A program made the position numbers and the translations under genes. Shown piece by piece: positions 16,449 to 24,244 of a stretch of 64,000 bases of DNA. Below the pieces are notes generated by a model. The model had not been told where the DNA came from and did not search any database. It saw only the letters and a list, made by a program, of their open reading frames with translations. The first letter of the stretch is position 1. Each line of letters begins with the position of its first letter. Source of the stretch: JAMHWF01 sp048500255 (GTDB lineage Bacteria; Pseudomonadota; Gammaproteobacteria; Burkholderiales; Burkholderiaceae_C); the NCBI GenBank assembly GCA_048500255.1, contig JASNYH010000004.1:1-64000 (forward strand), in the 5' to 3' direction.

Positions 16449-18241
16449 GGGAAGACGCCGCGCTGCACGCGGATCGCCGTCGGCTGACCGTCCTCGACGT
16501 GCCAGCTCGGGAACGAGGAGGTCGAAGTCCAGGCCGTGCCGTCCTCGCCGATCTCGACGTCGCGCGTGAAGGCGACGCGCCGCGGCAGCGGCACGCTCGT
16601 CCACGTGCCGGCGACGATGTCGAGCACGTGCAGCGAGTCCGACTGGTTGCCCGTCACCCACACCAGGCCACGACGCCGGTCGACGTTGAGCGCGTACGGC
16701 GTGTCGCTGCCCTGCGGCACGACGGGCAGCTCGTAGCGCGTGAAGCGCTGCGTCTTCGGCTCGTAGCGCGCGATCGCCGACTCGGGGAAGGCGCCGATCC
16801 ACAGGTTGCCGTCGGCGTCGGCGCGCAGGCGGCGCGGGCCCTGGAACGGCGTCGCGATCATCGTCACCTTGCCGGTGGCCGGGTCGATGGAGCCGATCTC
16901 GTCGGTGTGCAGCCGCGCGAACCACACCCTGCCGTCGGGTGTGACCTCGATGCCGTAGGGCAGCGGCGTGCCGGTGGCGATGCGGTCCACCGGCAGCCAG
17001 TTGGCCAGCGGCACGCCCCACTCCATGAGCTTGAAGATCGGCCGGATCAGCGCCACCGTCAGCCGCTCGCGCCAGCTCCGCACCGGCAGGTCGTGCAGCG
17101 TGAAGCGGCGCGTCGCGCGGTCGAACATCGCGATCTGGTTCGACAGCGCGAGCGTGAACCAGACCCGGTCCTGCGCGTCCATGCGGATCGTGTGCGGATA
17201 GAAGCCGCCCGGCAGGTCGTGCAGCGTGAACTCGCCCGTCGCAGGGTCGAGCTCGACGAGGCGCTGCTGCGCCGACGGCGTGACGAAGATGTGGCCGTCG
17301 CGCGCCGACTGCACCAGCGAATGCGCGTTCGACGTGCTGTCGTGGCGCGGAAAGTCGCGCAGCCGCGCCGCGAGCAGGCCGCCCGGCACGTCGCCCGCGC
17401 GGTGCGGGATCTTGTAGACCGTGACGCGGTGCGTGCGCGGATCGACGCGCCACAGCCGGTCCTGGATGTTGTCGGCGACCCAGAGCGTACCGTCGGCGGC
17501 AAGCAGCTGGTCATGGGCCTGCGACATCGCGTCGCCGACCGGCCACTCCGTGATCGTGGTCGCGGCGAGCGCCGCGCTCCACGGTGCCGGCTCGGCCAGC
17601 CGCGACGGGCTGTCGCGCAGCACGCGCCAGCCGTCGGCGAGCAGTTGCGGCAGCACCTTCTGGTCCTCGGTGGCGAGGCGCGCGCCGTAGCGCACCATGC
17701 GCTGCACGGCGGCGTGCCACTCGTCGATGGGGCGCTCGCGGCGCAGGAAGGCGTTGCCCTGCTGGTGGCAGAAGCCGCACTGCAGCATGAAGTGGCGCTT
17801 GCGCGCCGCATCGCCGAGGTCGAGCGCGCCGAGCCACACGTTGGCGGGCTTCGCTTCAGCGAGCTTCACGGCGTCGGTCTCGCGCTGCAGCGTCACGCGC
17901 AGCTCGGCCTGCCCCGGCACGGCATCGACCGCCGCGTCGCGAAAGCCCGGCTTGCGCAGCAGGTAGCGCACCGCGACGGCGCGGTCGGCCCAGCGCGCGC
18001 GGCCGGCGGCGTCGGTGAAGCGCGTGATGTCGGGGTCGACGTCGTAGGCAACGCCCGGCTTCGGATAGCCGCCGTCGGAGGTGTCGATCGCGCGCCGGGT
18101 CGCGGCGATCTCGCGCACCATCACGGTGGCCAGCGGCTGGCCGGTTTCATCGGCGACGACAAGGGTCGCAGCGCCGGCCGGCGCGGCAGCGGCCGCCAGC
18201 GCCGACGCCGCCAGCGCGGCCAGGATGCGGAGGAACTTCAT
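16445..18241 (-). CDS. Heme-binding protein fused to a streptogramin-lyase-type beta-propeller (598 aa)
   Basis: Signal peptide 1-24 (AAAAAPAGA). Residues ~25-115 resemble a carboxypeptidase-regulatory/beta-sandwich domain (DITRFTDAAGRARW). A single c-type heme motif CGFCHQQGNAF follows near residue 155. From ~235 to the end there are repeated LWVAD, HIFVTP, VWFTLA, VWFARL and LWIGA blades of a Vgb/NHL-type propeller. Vgb is a cytoplasmic lyase; this periplasmic heme fusion is unlikely to inactivate streptogramins. It overlaps genes on both sides (ATGA with the SDR, GTGA with the MFS). A substrate-oxidising role is inference. Confidence 0.82.
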   Translation of the reverse strand: MKFLRILAALAASALAAAAAPAGAATLVVADETGQPLATVMVREIAATRRAIDTSDGGYPKPGVAYDVDPDITRFTDAAGRARWADRAVAVRYLLRKPGFRDAAVDAVPGQAELRVTLQRETDAVKLAEAKPANVWLGALDLGDAARKRHFMLQCGFCHQQGNAFLRRERPIDEWHAAVQRMVRYGARLATEDQKVLPQLLADGWRVLRDSPSRLAEPAPWSAALAATTITEWPVGDAMSQAHDQLLAADGTLWVADNIQDRLWRVDPRTHRVTVYKIPHRAGDVPGGLLAARLRDFPRHDSTSNAHSLVQSARDGHIFVTPSAQQRLVELDPATGEFTLHDLPGGFYPHTIRMDAQDRVWFTLALSNQIAMFDRATRRFTLHDLPVRSWRERLTVALIRPIFKLMEWGVPLANWLPVDRIATGTPLPYGIEVTPDGRVWFARLHTDEIGSIDPATGKVTMIATPFQGPRRLRADADGNLWIGAFPESAIARYEPKTQRFTRYELPVVPQGSDTPYALNVDRRRGLVWVTGNQSDSLHVLDIVAGTWTSVPLPRRVAFTRDVEIGEDGTAWTSTSSFPSWHVEDGQPTAIRVQRGVFP

Positions 18242-19071
18242 CGATCGCTGCTCCCTTCGAGTTCGAACTCGCCGCCGACGCGCGCCAGCATCGCGCGCTC
18301 GTAGCGCGCCGGCGCGACGCGGCTCAGCCACCACGCCAGCCGCGCGGTGCGCGACGGCAGGCACAACCGCGCGCCGCGTGCGGCGGCGGCGACGACGCGC
18401 GCCGCCGCCTCGTCGGCGCTCTGCTCGCCGCCCGTCGTGCGGCGCGGCGCGGCCGCGGGCCGGCCGTCGGCGCCGAGCGCGGCGCGCTCGATGCCGGTGG
18501 CGATGAACGAGGGGCACACGAGCATCACGTCGACGCCTTCGCCTGCCAGCTCGCCACGCAGGCTGTCGTAGAAGCCGTGCAGCGCATGCTTGCTCGCCGC
18601 ATACGCGGTGCGCCCGACCAGCGGCGCGAAGCCGGCCACGCTCGAGATCGCGACGATCTGGCCGCGCCGGGCGCGCAGCGACGCCAGCGCCGCCTGCGTC
18701 GCATGCACCGCGCCGAGGAAGTTGACCGCCATCACGCGCTCGACGACGCCCGGCGCCGTGTCGCGCAACAGGCAGCGCGCCGAGATACCGGCGTTGGCGA
18801 CGAGCACGTCGATACCGCCGTGCAGCCGGATCGCTTCGTCGATCGCGGCGCGGCAGGAAGCCGCGTCGGCCACGTCGCAGGCCAGGCCGACGGCCTCGAT
18901 GCGCTGCGCGCGCAGCGTCGCCGCCAGCGCCTGCGCGCGGTCGCCGTCGACGTCGAGCGCGACGATCGTCGCGCCGGCGGCACCCCAGGCGCGTGCCATC
19001 GCGCTGCCCAGGCCGCCTGCCGCACCGGTGATCGCGACGACGCGGTCGCGGTACGCGCGGCGCTGCGTCAT
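18238..19071 (-). CDS. SDR family oxidoreductase (277 aa)
   Basis: Classical SDR. Cofactor loop TGAAGGLG near residue 15, Asp in IVALDVDGDRA (favouring NAD+), NAGIS near residue 92, ISSVAG, and catalytic YAASKHALHGF near residue 155. The Asp and the YAASKHA-HG-FYDSLR pattern are shared with retinol/hydroxysteroid dehydrogenase-like SDRs. The C-terminal ~50 residues are longer than minimal SDRs and basic. Overlaps the epimerase and heme-propeller genes by four bases each, so it is tightly coupled. Confidence 0.88.
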   Translation of the reverse strand: MTQRRAYRDRVVAITGAAGGLGSAMARAWGAAGATIVALDVDGDRAQALAATLRAQRIEAVGLACDVADAASCRAAIDEAIRLHGGIDVLVANAGISARCLLRDTAPGVVERVMAVNFLGAVHATQAALASLRARRGQIVAISSVAGFAPLVGRTAYAASKHALHGFYDSLRGELAGEGVDVMLVCPSFIATGIERAALGADGRPAAAPRRTTGGEQSADEAAARVVAAAARGARLCLPSRTARLAWWLSRVAPARYERAMLARVGGEFELEGSSDR

Positions 19072-20042
19072 CGCGCAGCCTCGCGGGCCGGCGCTGCTGC
19101 ACGCCGCGCCTCCCACCAGAAATCGAACGCCTCGGCCGAGGTCTTGCGGGGCCGGTAGCCGAACTCCTCCTTCAAGCGCCGGTTGTCGAGCACCGGCCGG
19201 TAGCGCAGGAAGCGCAGCTGCTCGGGCCCGTAGGCCGTGAGGCCGAGCGCACGGCCGATCCAAAGCGCCGCCTGCAGCACGGGCGCCGGCACGACGCGGC
19301 AGCGCTTGCCCATGCGCGCGGCGATCTCGTGGATCGTGAGCGCGCCGTCGCCAGCCACGTTGTAGATGCCGGCGCGGCCGCTGCGCACGGCGTGCAGGAT
19401 CGCGCCGACGACGTCTTCGTCCCAGACGAATACGAAGGGGCTGTCGGCGCCGGCGATCGCCAGCGGCCGGCGCTTCTCGAACAGCGCCGTGATCTGGTTG
19501 GCCACCGTCGCGCCGAGGATGGTGCCGATGCGCAGCACGGTCTGGCGCAACTGCGGCGCGCTCGCGCGGTAGCCGGCGAGCATCTCCTCGACCAGCCGCT
19601 TGTGCCACGAGTAGGCGAAGGCCTCGTTGCCGCGGATCGCGTCGTCCTCCGCCAGCCACGCCGGGTTGTCGGCGTGGTAGCCGTAGGCCGCGCCCGACGA
19701 CGAGACGACCAGCTGAGACACGCCGGCGGCGATGCAGGCCTCGACGACGTTGCGCGTGCCCTCGACATCGACCTGGTACTCGAACTCGCGGTCCGACTTC
19801 TTTCCCGGGTTGACGATCGCCGCCAGGTGCACGACGGTGTCGACGGCGTGCTCGCGCAGCAGCGACTCGAGCCGCACCGCATCGCGGATGTCGCCCGTGG
19901 CGTGCACCGCGCCCGCCACGCGCTGCGCCTCGGGCATCTCGCGCACGTCGAGCGCGACGACGGGCGCGCCGTCGCGCGCCAGCGCCGCGACGACCTGCCG
20001 GCCGAGGTAGCCGGCACCGCCGGTGACGAGGACGGCTGTCAT
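19068..20042 (-). CDS. NAD-dependent epimerase/dehydratase family protein (324 aa)
   Basis: Extended SDR. N-terminal VTGGAGYLGRQVV is the NAD(P) loop, followed by Asp in ALDVRE, VHLAAIVNP, SSSGAAYG, and the catalytic YSWHKRLVE (Y-x-x-x-K). The substrate part ends with FLRYRPVLDNRRLKEEFGYRP, as in NAD(P)-binding epimerase/3-beta-hydroxysteroid dehydrogenase-like proteins. Its ATG overlaps the symporter stop by one base (TGATG). It might act on a sugar-linked, sterol or flavonoid-type substrate; the operon does not decide. Confidence 0.85.
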   Translation of the reverse strand: MTAVLVTGGAGYLGRQVVAALARDGAPVVALDVREMPEAQRVAGAVHATGDIRDAVRLESLLREHAVDTVVHLAAIVNPGKKSDREFEYQVDVEGTRNVVEACIAAGVSQLVVSSSGAAYGYHADNPAWLAEDDAIRGNEAFAYSWHKRLVEEMLAGYRASAPQLRQTVLRIGTILGATVANQITALFEKRRPLAIAGADSPFVFVWDEDVVGAILHAVRSGRAGIYNVAGDGALTIHEIAARMGKRCRVVPAPVLQAALWIGRALGLTAYGPEQLRFLRYRPVLDNRRLKEEFGYRPRKTSAEAFDFWWEARRAAAPAREAAR

Positions 20043-20962
20043 CACGCCGCCTGCGTGGCCGGCGCCGGCTCGCGCTTCATCCACCACGTCGACAGCGCCA
20101 TGCCGGCGACGATGTGCCAGATGCCCCACCATGCCGTGACGATCGCCATGCCGCCGAGCCCGCCGAAGAAGTTGAACACCAGCACCAAGCCGAGCCCCGA
20201 GTTCTGGATGCCGGTCTCGAAGGCGACGGCGCGGCGGTCGCGCTCGGCCAGGCCGGTGACGCGCGCGAAGGCGTAGCCGCCGGCGAGCGCGAGCGCGTTG
20301 TGCACCAGCACGACGACGACGACGTAGCGGCCCCACGCGACGAAGGTGCCCCAGTTCATCGCCAGCGCGCCGATCACGAAGACGATGAAGACGAGCATCG
20401 ACACGGTGCGCATCGGCTTGTGGATCTTCCTGGCCATCGCCGGCCAGCGGTGCGAGATCGCGAGCCCGGCGGCCAGCGGCACGCCGAGCAGGATGGCGAC
20501 GTCGCGCAGCATGTGCACGAGATCGATCGAGAACGAGCGCAGCAGCGCATTCATCGCCGGGTCGAGCGAGGCCCAGAACGCGACGTTGAGCGGCGTCATC
20601 ACGACGGCGCCCAGCGTCGACAGCGTGCTGATCGACAGCGACAGCGCCGCGTTGCCACGCGCGCGATGGGTGAAGAAGTTGGAGATGTGGCCCGCCGGGC
20701 AGCTCGACACCAGCAGCATGCCCAGCGCGATCGACGGCAGCGGGCGCAGCAGCAGGATCAGCCCGAAGGTGAACGCCGGGAACAGCAGGTGGTGGCAGAC
20801 CAGGCCGATCGCCAGCGCCTTCGGCGTGCGCAGCGCGGCCTTGAAGTCCTGCACCTTCAGGTCCAGCGCGATGCCGAACATGATCAGCGCCAGCACCAGG
20901 TTCAACCCGAGCTGCGCCTGCGGGTTGAAGTTCAGCCGCACCTGGTCGATGGTCTCGCCCAT
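20042..20962 (-). CDS. Bile acid:sodium symporter family protein (306 aa)
   Basis: BASS/SBF family: about nine hydrophobic helices, the hallmark LLVSSCPAGHISNFFTHRARGNAALSLS split across TM4 (substrate/Na+ crossover region) and the second crossover ETGIQNSGLGLVL. It would import an amphipathic organic anion with Na+ at the inner membrane. First gene of the leftward five-gene operon; the ATG has a good ribosome site (GGAGG, seven bases upstream). The leader contains competing inverted repeats, listed separately. Confidence 0.9.
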   Translation of the reverse strand: MGETIDQVRLNFNPQAQLGLNLVLALIMFGIALDLKVQDFKAALRTPKALAIGLVCHHLLFPAFTFGLILLLRPLPSIALGMLLVSSCPAGHISNFFTHRARGNAALSLSISTLSTLGAVVMTPLNVAFWASLDPAMNALLRSFSIDLVHMLRDVAILLGVPLAAGLAISHRWPAMARKIHKPMRTVSMLVFIVFVIGALAMNWGTFVAWGRYVVVVVLVHNALALAGGYAFARVTGLAERDRRAVAFETGIQNSGLGLVLVFNFFGGLGGMAIVTAWWGIWHIVAGMALSTWWMKREPAPATQAA

Positions 20963-20996
20963 GCGTCAGCCTCCGCGGAGCCGCCTCGAGGAGCCT

Positions 20997-21035
20997 GGAG
21001 CCCCGGGAGCCACGCAGGGGCTCCTGCGGAGCCCC
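20997..21035 (-). promoter_or_regulatory. Three-arm inverted repeat in the symporter operon leader
   Basis: GGAGCCCC at 20997-21004 and again at 21028-21035 both pair with GGGGCTCC at 21017-21024, giving two mutually exclusive hairpins. The element lies 35 bases before the symporter ATG. Nearer the ATG, CTCCGCGGAG (about 20971-20980) is a self-complementary block that includes the GGAG of the ribosome site. The layout allows attenuation or ribosome-site masking, but no T-run or known riboswitch is seen. Confidence 0.3.
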
Positions 21036-21186
21036 GGGGGCAGCGAACCAACTGAGCGTGGGGGCATCGTTGTCTCCTCGTTCTTTTCGGCGCGATTCTC
21101 GGCGACGCGGCGGCGCGCGGCGAGGTGCGCGCCGGCCGCCGCCATGTGCGGGCGTGACAGCGCCGCCGCTACACTGCCCCGCAGCC

Positions 21187-22260
21187 ATGCCCGCGCCCGC
21201 CCGCCCCGGCCTCGACGACGCGATCCACCGGCCCGACAAGATCGCCGTGCTGGTGCGCTCGCTCGCCGTGCTCGGCGTGCCGGCGGCCGACGCGCTGGCG
21301 GGCAGCGGCGTCGCCGAATCGGCGCTGGGCGACGCGGCGGCGCGCGTCTCGGTGCGCCAGCTGCTGGCGGTGCATGCCGCTGCGCTGCGCCTCACGCCCG
21401 ACCCGGCGCTCGCGCTGCGCGCCGGCGCGCGCATCCGCTTCACGCACTTCGGCCTCTACGGCTATGCGCTGCTGGCAAGCGCGACGCCGCGCGACGCGAT
21501 CGACGTCGCGCTGCGCTACCGCGCGCTCGCGTCGCCGCTGATCGGTCTGGCGTTCGGCGTCGACGGCGACGAAGCCGTCTGGTCGTTCGACGACGTGCTC
21601 GGCCTGGGTCCGGAGAGCGCGCTGCTGCGCTTCATCGTCGAGCTGCAGCTCGCCACGCAGCTCGCGCTGCACCGCGACCTGCTCGGCGCCGCCGTCGCGC
21701 CGACGCGCGTGCGCCTCGCGCGCGCGGCGCCGCCGCACGCCGCGCTCTACGCGAGCCTGCTCGGCTGCGAGCACATCGAATTCGACTGCCGCGCCGACGA
21801 GCTGCGCTTCGACGCCGCCTGGCTCGACCACCCGCTCGCCTACGCCAACCCGATCACGGCGGCGGCGACGCAGCAAGACTGCGACCGCCTGCTCGGCGAG
21901 CTCGAGAGCGCCGCCGGCATCGCCGGCCGCGTCGTCGCGCTGCTGCGCGAGGCGCCCGCGCAGTGCGCCGCGGGCCTCGAGCCGATCGCCGATCGGCTGG
22001 CCCTGCATCCGCGCACACTGCGCCGCCGCCTGCAGGCCGAGGGCACGAGCTGGCAGCGCCTGCGCGACGACGTGCGGCGCCAGCTCGCGCTCGACTGGCT
22101 GCGCCGCACGCGCATGAGCACCGACGACATCGCCGCGTCGCTCGGCTTCAGCGACGCGGCGAACTTCCGCCACGCGTTCAAGCGCTGGACCGGGCTGAGC
22201 CCGGGGGCGCTGCGCGGCGCAGACGTTCAGGCGTCGACGATCACCTCGAAACCACCGTAG
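21187..22260 (+). CDS. AraC family regulator with arabinose-binding-like N-terminal domain (357 aa)
   Basis: Residues ~20-220 resemble the Arabinose_bd domain of OruR/ArgR-like AraC proteins (RFTHFGLYGYALLASATPRDA). The C-terminal ~100 residues are the two helix-turn-helices: ADRLALHPRTLRRRLQAEGTSW and AASLGFSDAANFRHAFKRWTG with end LSPGALR. Divergent from the symporter operon, which it probably controls. The last ~11 codons read antisense through the end of a decayed DUF1428 gene, so the natural end may have been replaced. Confidence 0.9.
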   Translation: MPAPARPGLDDAIHRPDKIAVLVRSLAVLGVPAADALAGSGVAESALGDAAARVSVRQLLAVHAAALRLTPDPALALRAGARIRFTHFGLYGYALLASATPRDAIDVALRYRALASPLIGLAFGVDGDEAVWSFDDVLGLGPESALLRFIVELQLATQLALHRDLLGAAVAPTRVRLARAAPPHAALYASLLGCEHIEFDCRADELRFDAAWLDHPLAYANPITAAATQQDCDRLLGELESAAGIAGRVVALLREAPAQCAAGLEPIADRLALHPRTLRRRLQAEGTSWQRLRDDVRRQLALDWLRRTRMSTDDIAASLGFSDAANFRHAFKRWTGLSPGALRGADVQASTITSKPP

Positions 22261-22474
22261 ATCAGGCGCTGGCCGTCGAACGGCATCTCCTTGGACAGGC
22301 GCGGATCGGGTCCATCACCTTCTTCATGCCCTCGTCGCGCACCTGCCGCGACGGCCAGCCGATCCACGAGAACACGACGGTCTCGTCGGGCTTGCACTGC
22401 ACCGCCATCGGGAACGACCTGACCTTGCCCTCGGGGATGTCGTCGCCCCAGCATTCGACGAGTGCGAGGACATC
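22227..22474 (-). pseudogene. Decayed DUF1428 (YbaA-like) gene: N-terminus missing and frameshifted
   Basis: Read leftward, one frame gives LALVECWGDDIPEGKV, FPMAVQCKPDETVVFSWIGW and VRDEGMKKVMDP. Two extra bases near 22311 then shift the frame, and the next frame continues RLSKEMPFDGQRLIYGGF and EVIVDA to a stop at 22227. These are the typical middle and end of DUF1428 proteins (~117 aa). About the first 33 residues are absent, and in that frame a stop lies just upstream. The fragment overlaps the 3' end of the AraC gene. Confidence 0.75.
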
Positions 22475-22538
22475 GGCTGGTCAAACCGGCATGCGGGCAC
22501 TATCCTTGCCCTGCCGCCCCATGGGAGGAGGGTTCGAC

Positions 22539-23981
22539 ATGGACGCAGTCGTCACCCCGGGCTCGGTGCAGGCCGACGCCCCGATCGCGGGCCGTGCCCG
22601 CGGCTTTCTGTCGGGCGCGCGCGAGATCGACGACGCGCCGGTCGGCGTCGCGGGCCGTCTGCCGGCGTGGCTGCGCGGCACGCTGCTGCTCAACGGGCCG
22701 GCGCTGTGGGAGCTGCCCGGCGGACGCCTCGAGCACTGGTTCGACGGCTACGCGATGTGGCATGCGCTGCACATCGGCGGCGCCGACGGCGGCGTGCGCT
22801 ACCGCAGCCGCTATGCGCGCAGCGAGTCGTACCAGCGCAGCCTGGCGTCCGGGGCGCCGGTCTACGGCGAATTCGGCACCGCCAACCCGGCCGGGCTGCT
22901 GGCGCGGCTGCGCGCGCCGCAGGCCACCGACAACCCGGCCGTCGTGATGTCGCGCCACGGCTCGCGCTGGATCGCCGTCACCGAGACGCCGTTCCTCACC
23001 TACTTCGATCCCGAGACGCTCGACACGCTCGAGCGCCTCGACCTCGGCCGTCACGGCGAGACGATGCACCTGATGGCGGCGCACGGATGCACGCTCGCCG
23101 ACGGCAGCTACGTCAACGTGGCGACGGCGCTCGGCCCGACATGCACGCTCAAGCTGCTGCGCCTGCGCCCCGGAGCATCGCGCGCCGAGGTGATCGCGCG
23201 GCTGCGCATGCCCAAGGCCGGCTACACGCACGGCTTCGGCCTGGCGCCCGGCCACGCCGTGGTGTGGGAGTCGGCGCTGCGCGCGCAGCCGCTGGCGTTT
23301 CGCTTCGGCGCACGCTCGTATGCCCAGAACTTCCGCTGGGAGCCCGCCGGCGGATCGCGCCTGCACGCCATCGCGCTCGACGGTGGCACCGTGCGCAGCT
23401 GGCACGTCCCGCCGATGATGGCGTTCCACGCCACGCAGGCCTGGCGTGACGGCACCGACCTCGTGCTCGACGTGACGGTCTACGACGACGGCAGCGTCTT
23501 CGACGACCTCACGCTCGCGCGGCGCCGCGCCGACGCGCCGCTGCGCGCCGCGATGCGCCACGTGCGCTACCGGCTGCGCGACGGCGAAGTCCATGCCGAG
23601 CCCGAGCCGCTGCCCGGCCCGCCGATCGAGCTGCAGCAGGTGCACCCCGCACGGATCGGCAGCGGCCGCGCGCGCGTGTGCTGGGGCATGGGCAACGGCG
23701 ACGACGGCCGCTTCGCCGCCTGCACGCACCGGATCGACCTCGACAGCGGCGCCGTCGCGAGCTGGCAGCGCGCCGACGCCACGCAGCTCGAGCCGCTGTT
23801 CGTGCCGCGCCCCGGCGGCACCGACGACGACGACGGCGTGCTGCTCGTGCCGACGCTGGCCGGCGACGACGCGACGACCGTGATCGGCGTCGTCGACGCG
23901 CGCACGATGGAAGGCCTCGCCGAGCTGCGCCCGCCGCAGATCGTGCCGTTCGGCTTCCACGCCGCGTTTCGGCCTGGCTGA
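22539..23981 (+). CDS. Carotenoid oxygenase family protein (480 aa)
   Basis: RPE65/CCD family: an iron(II) dioxygenase cleaving a polyene or stilbene double bond. Conserved family features are the N-terminal LPAWLRGTLLLNGPALWELP, LEHWFDGYAMWHALHI (first iron His), the GYTHGFGLAPGHAVV His segment, MAFHATQAW His, and the C-terminal PFGFHAAFRPG with the last iron His. All four-His regions are recognisable. The start is ATG 22539, because GGAGGAGG lies just before it; ATG 22521 would overlap that site. It stands next to the AraC regulator; substrate unknown. Confidence 0.9.
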   Translation: MDAVVTPGSVQADAPIAGRARGFLSGAREIDDAPVGVAGRLPAWLRGTLLLNGPALWELPGGRLEHWFDGYAMWHALHIGGADGGVRYRSRYARSESYQRSLASGAPVYGEFGTANPAGLLARLRAPQATDNPAVVMSRHGSRWIAVTETPFLTYFDPETLDTLERLDLGRHGETMHLMAAHGCTLADGSYVNVATALGPTCTLKLLRLRPGASRAEVIARLRMPKAGYTHGFGLAPGHAVVWESALRAQPLAFRFGARSYAQNFRWEPAGGSRLHAIALDGGTVRSWHVPPMMAFHATQAWRDGTDLVLDVTVYDDGSVFDDLTLARRRADAPLRAAMRHVRYRLRDGEVHAEPEPLPGPPIELQQVHPARIGSGRARVCWGMGNGDDGRFAACTHRIDLDSGAVASWQRADATQLEPLFVPRPGGTDDDDGVLLVPTLAGDDATTVIGVVDARTMEGLAELRPPQIVPFGFHAAFRPG

Positions 23982-23984
23982 GAC

Positions 23985-24072
23985 GACGACACCCCGCTCG
24001 CCGAGTACGGCGAGCGACCCTCCGAGAGGGTGCGGGCCTGGCTTGGGGCGGCCCGGCGCGGCGGCCCGCAGT
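23985..24072 (+). repeat. Structured dispersed repeat, copy 1
   Basis: 88-base unit starting two bases after the carotenoid oxygenase coding end. Hairpin 1: GCTCGCCG (23996-24003), loop AGTA, CGGCGAGC. Hairpin 2: ACCCTC (24017-24022), CGA, GAGGGT. A GGGCC...GGCCC arm pair follows around GGCTTGGGG. It is nearly identical to the next 80 bases and related to a copy at 30517. Looks like a REP-type intergenic element. Confidence 0.75.
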
Positions 24073-24152
24073 GACGACACCCCGCTCGCCGAGTACGGCG
24101 AGCGACCCTCCGAGAGGATGCGGGCCTGGCTTGGGGCGGCCCGGCGCGGCGC
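24073..24152 (+). repeat. Structured dispersed repeat, copy 2 (tandem)
   Basis: Direct repeat of copy 1 with period 88 and one clear substitution (GAGAGGG to GAGAGGA). Hairpin 1 is at 24084-24103. The substitution breaks a C-G pair on this strand, but on the complementary strand it leaves a U-G wobble. The rest of the gap to the glycoside-hydrolase start at 24245 holds no gene. Confidence 0.75.
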
Positions 24153-24244
24153 TGCCGCCCCCGCGGCTGCGGGACGCGACGCGCCTCGGCGGGCGCGCCG
24201 CCGCCAACATAATCGCCGCACGACGCAGGCGACGAAAGGCGGCC

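Noticed and set aside
16445..18241. Annotating the propeller protein as a virginiamycin B lyase (antibiotic resistance)
   Set aside because: Signal peptide, heme motif and an extra beta domain differ from Vgb; the propeller fold alone does not support that activity.
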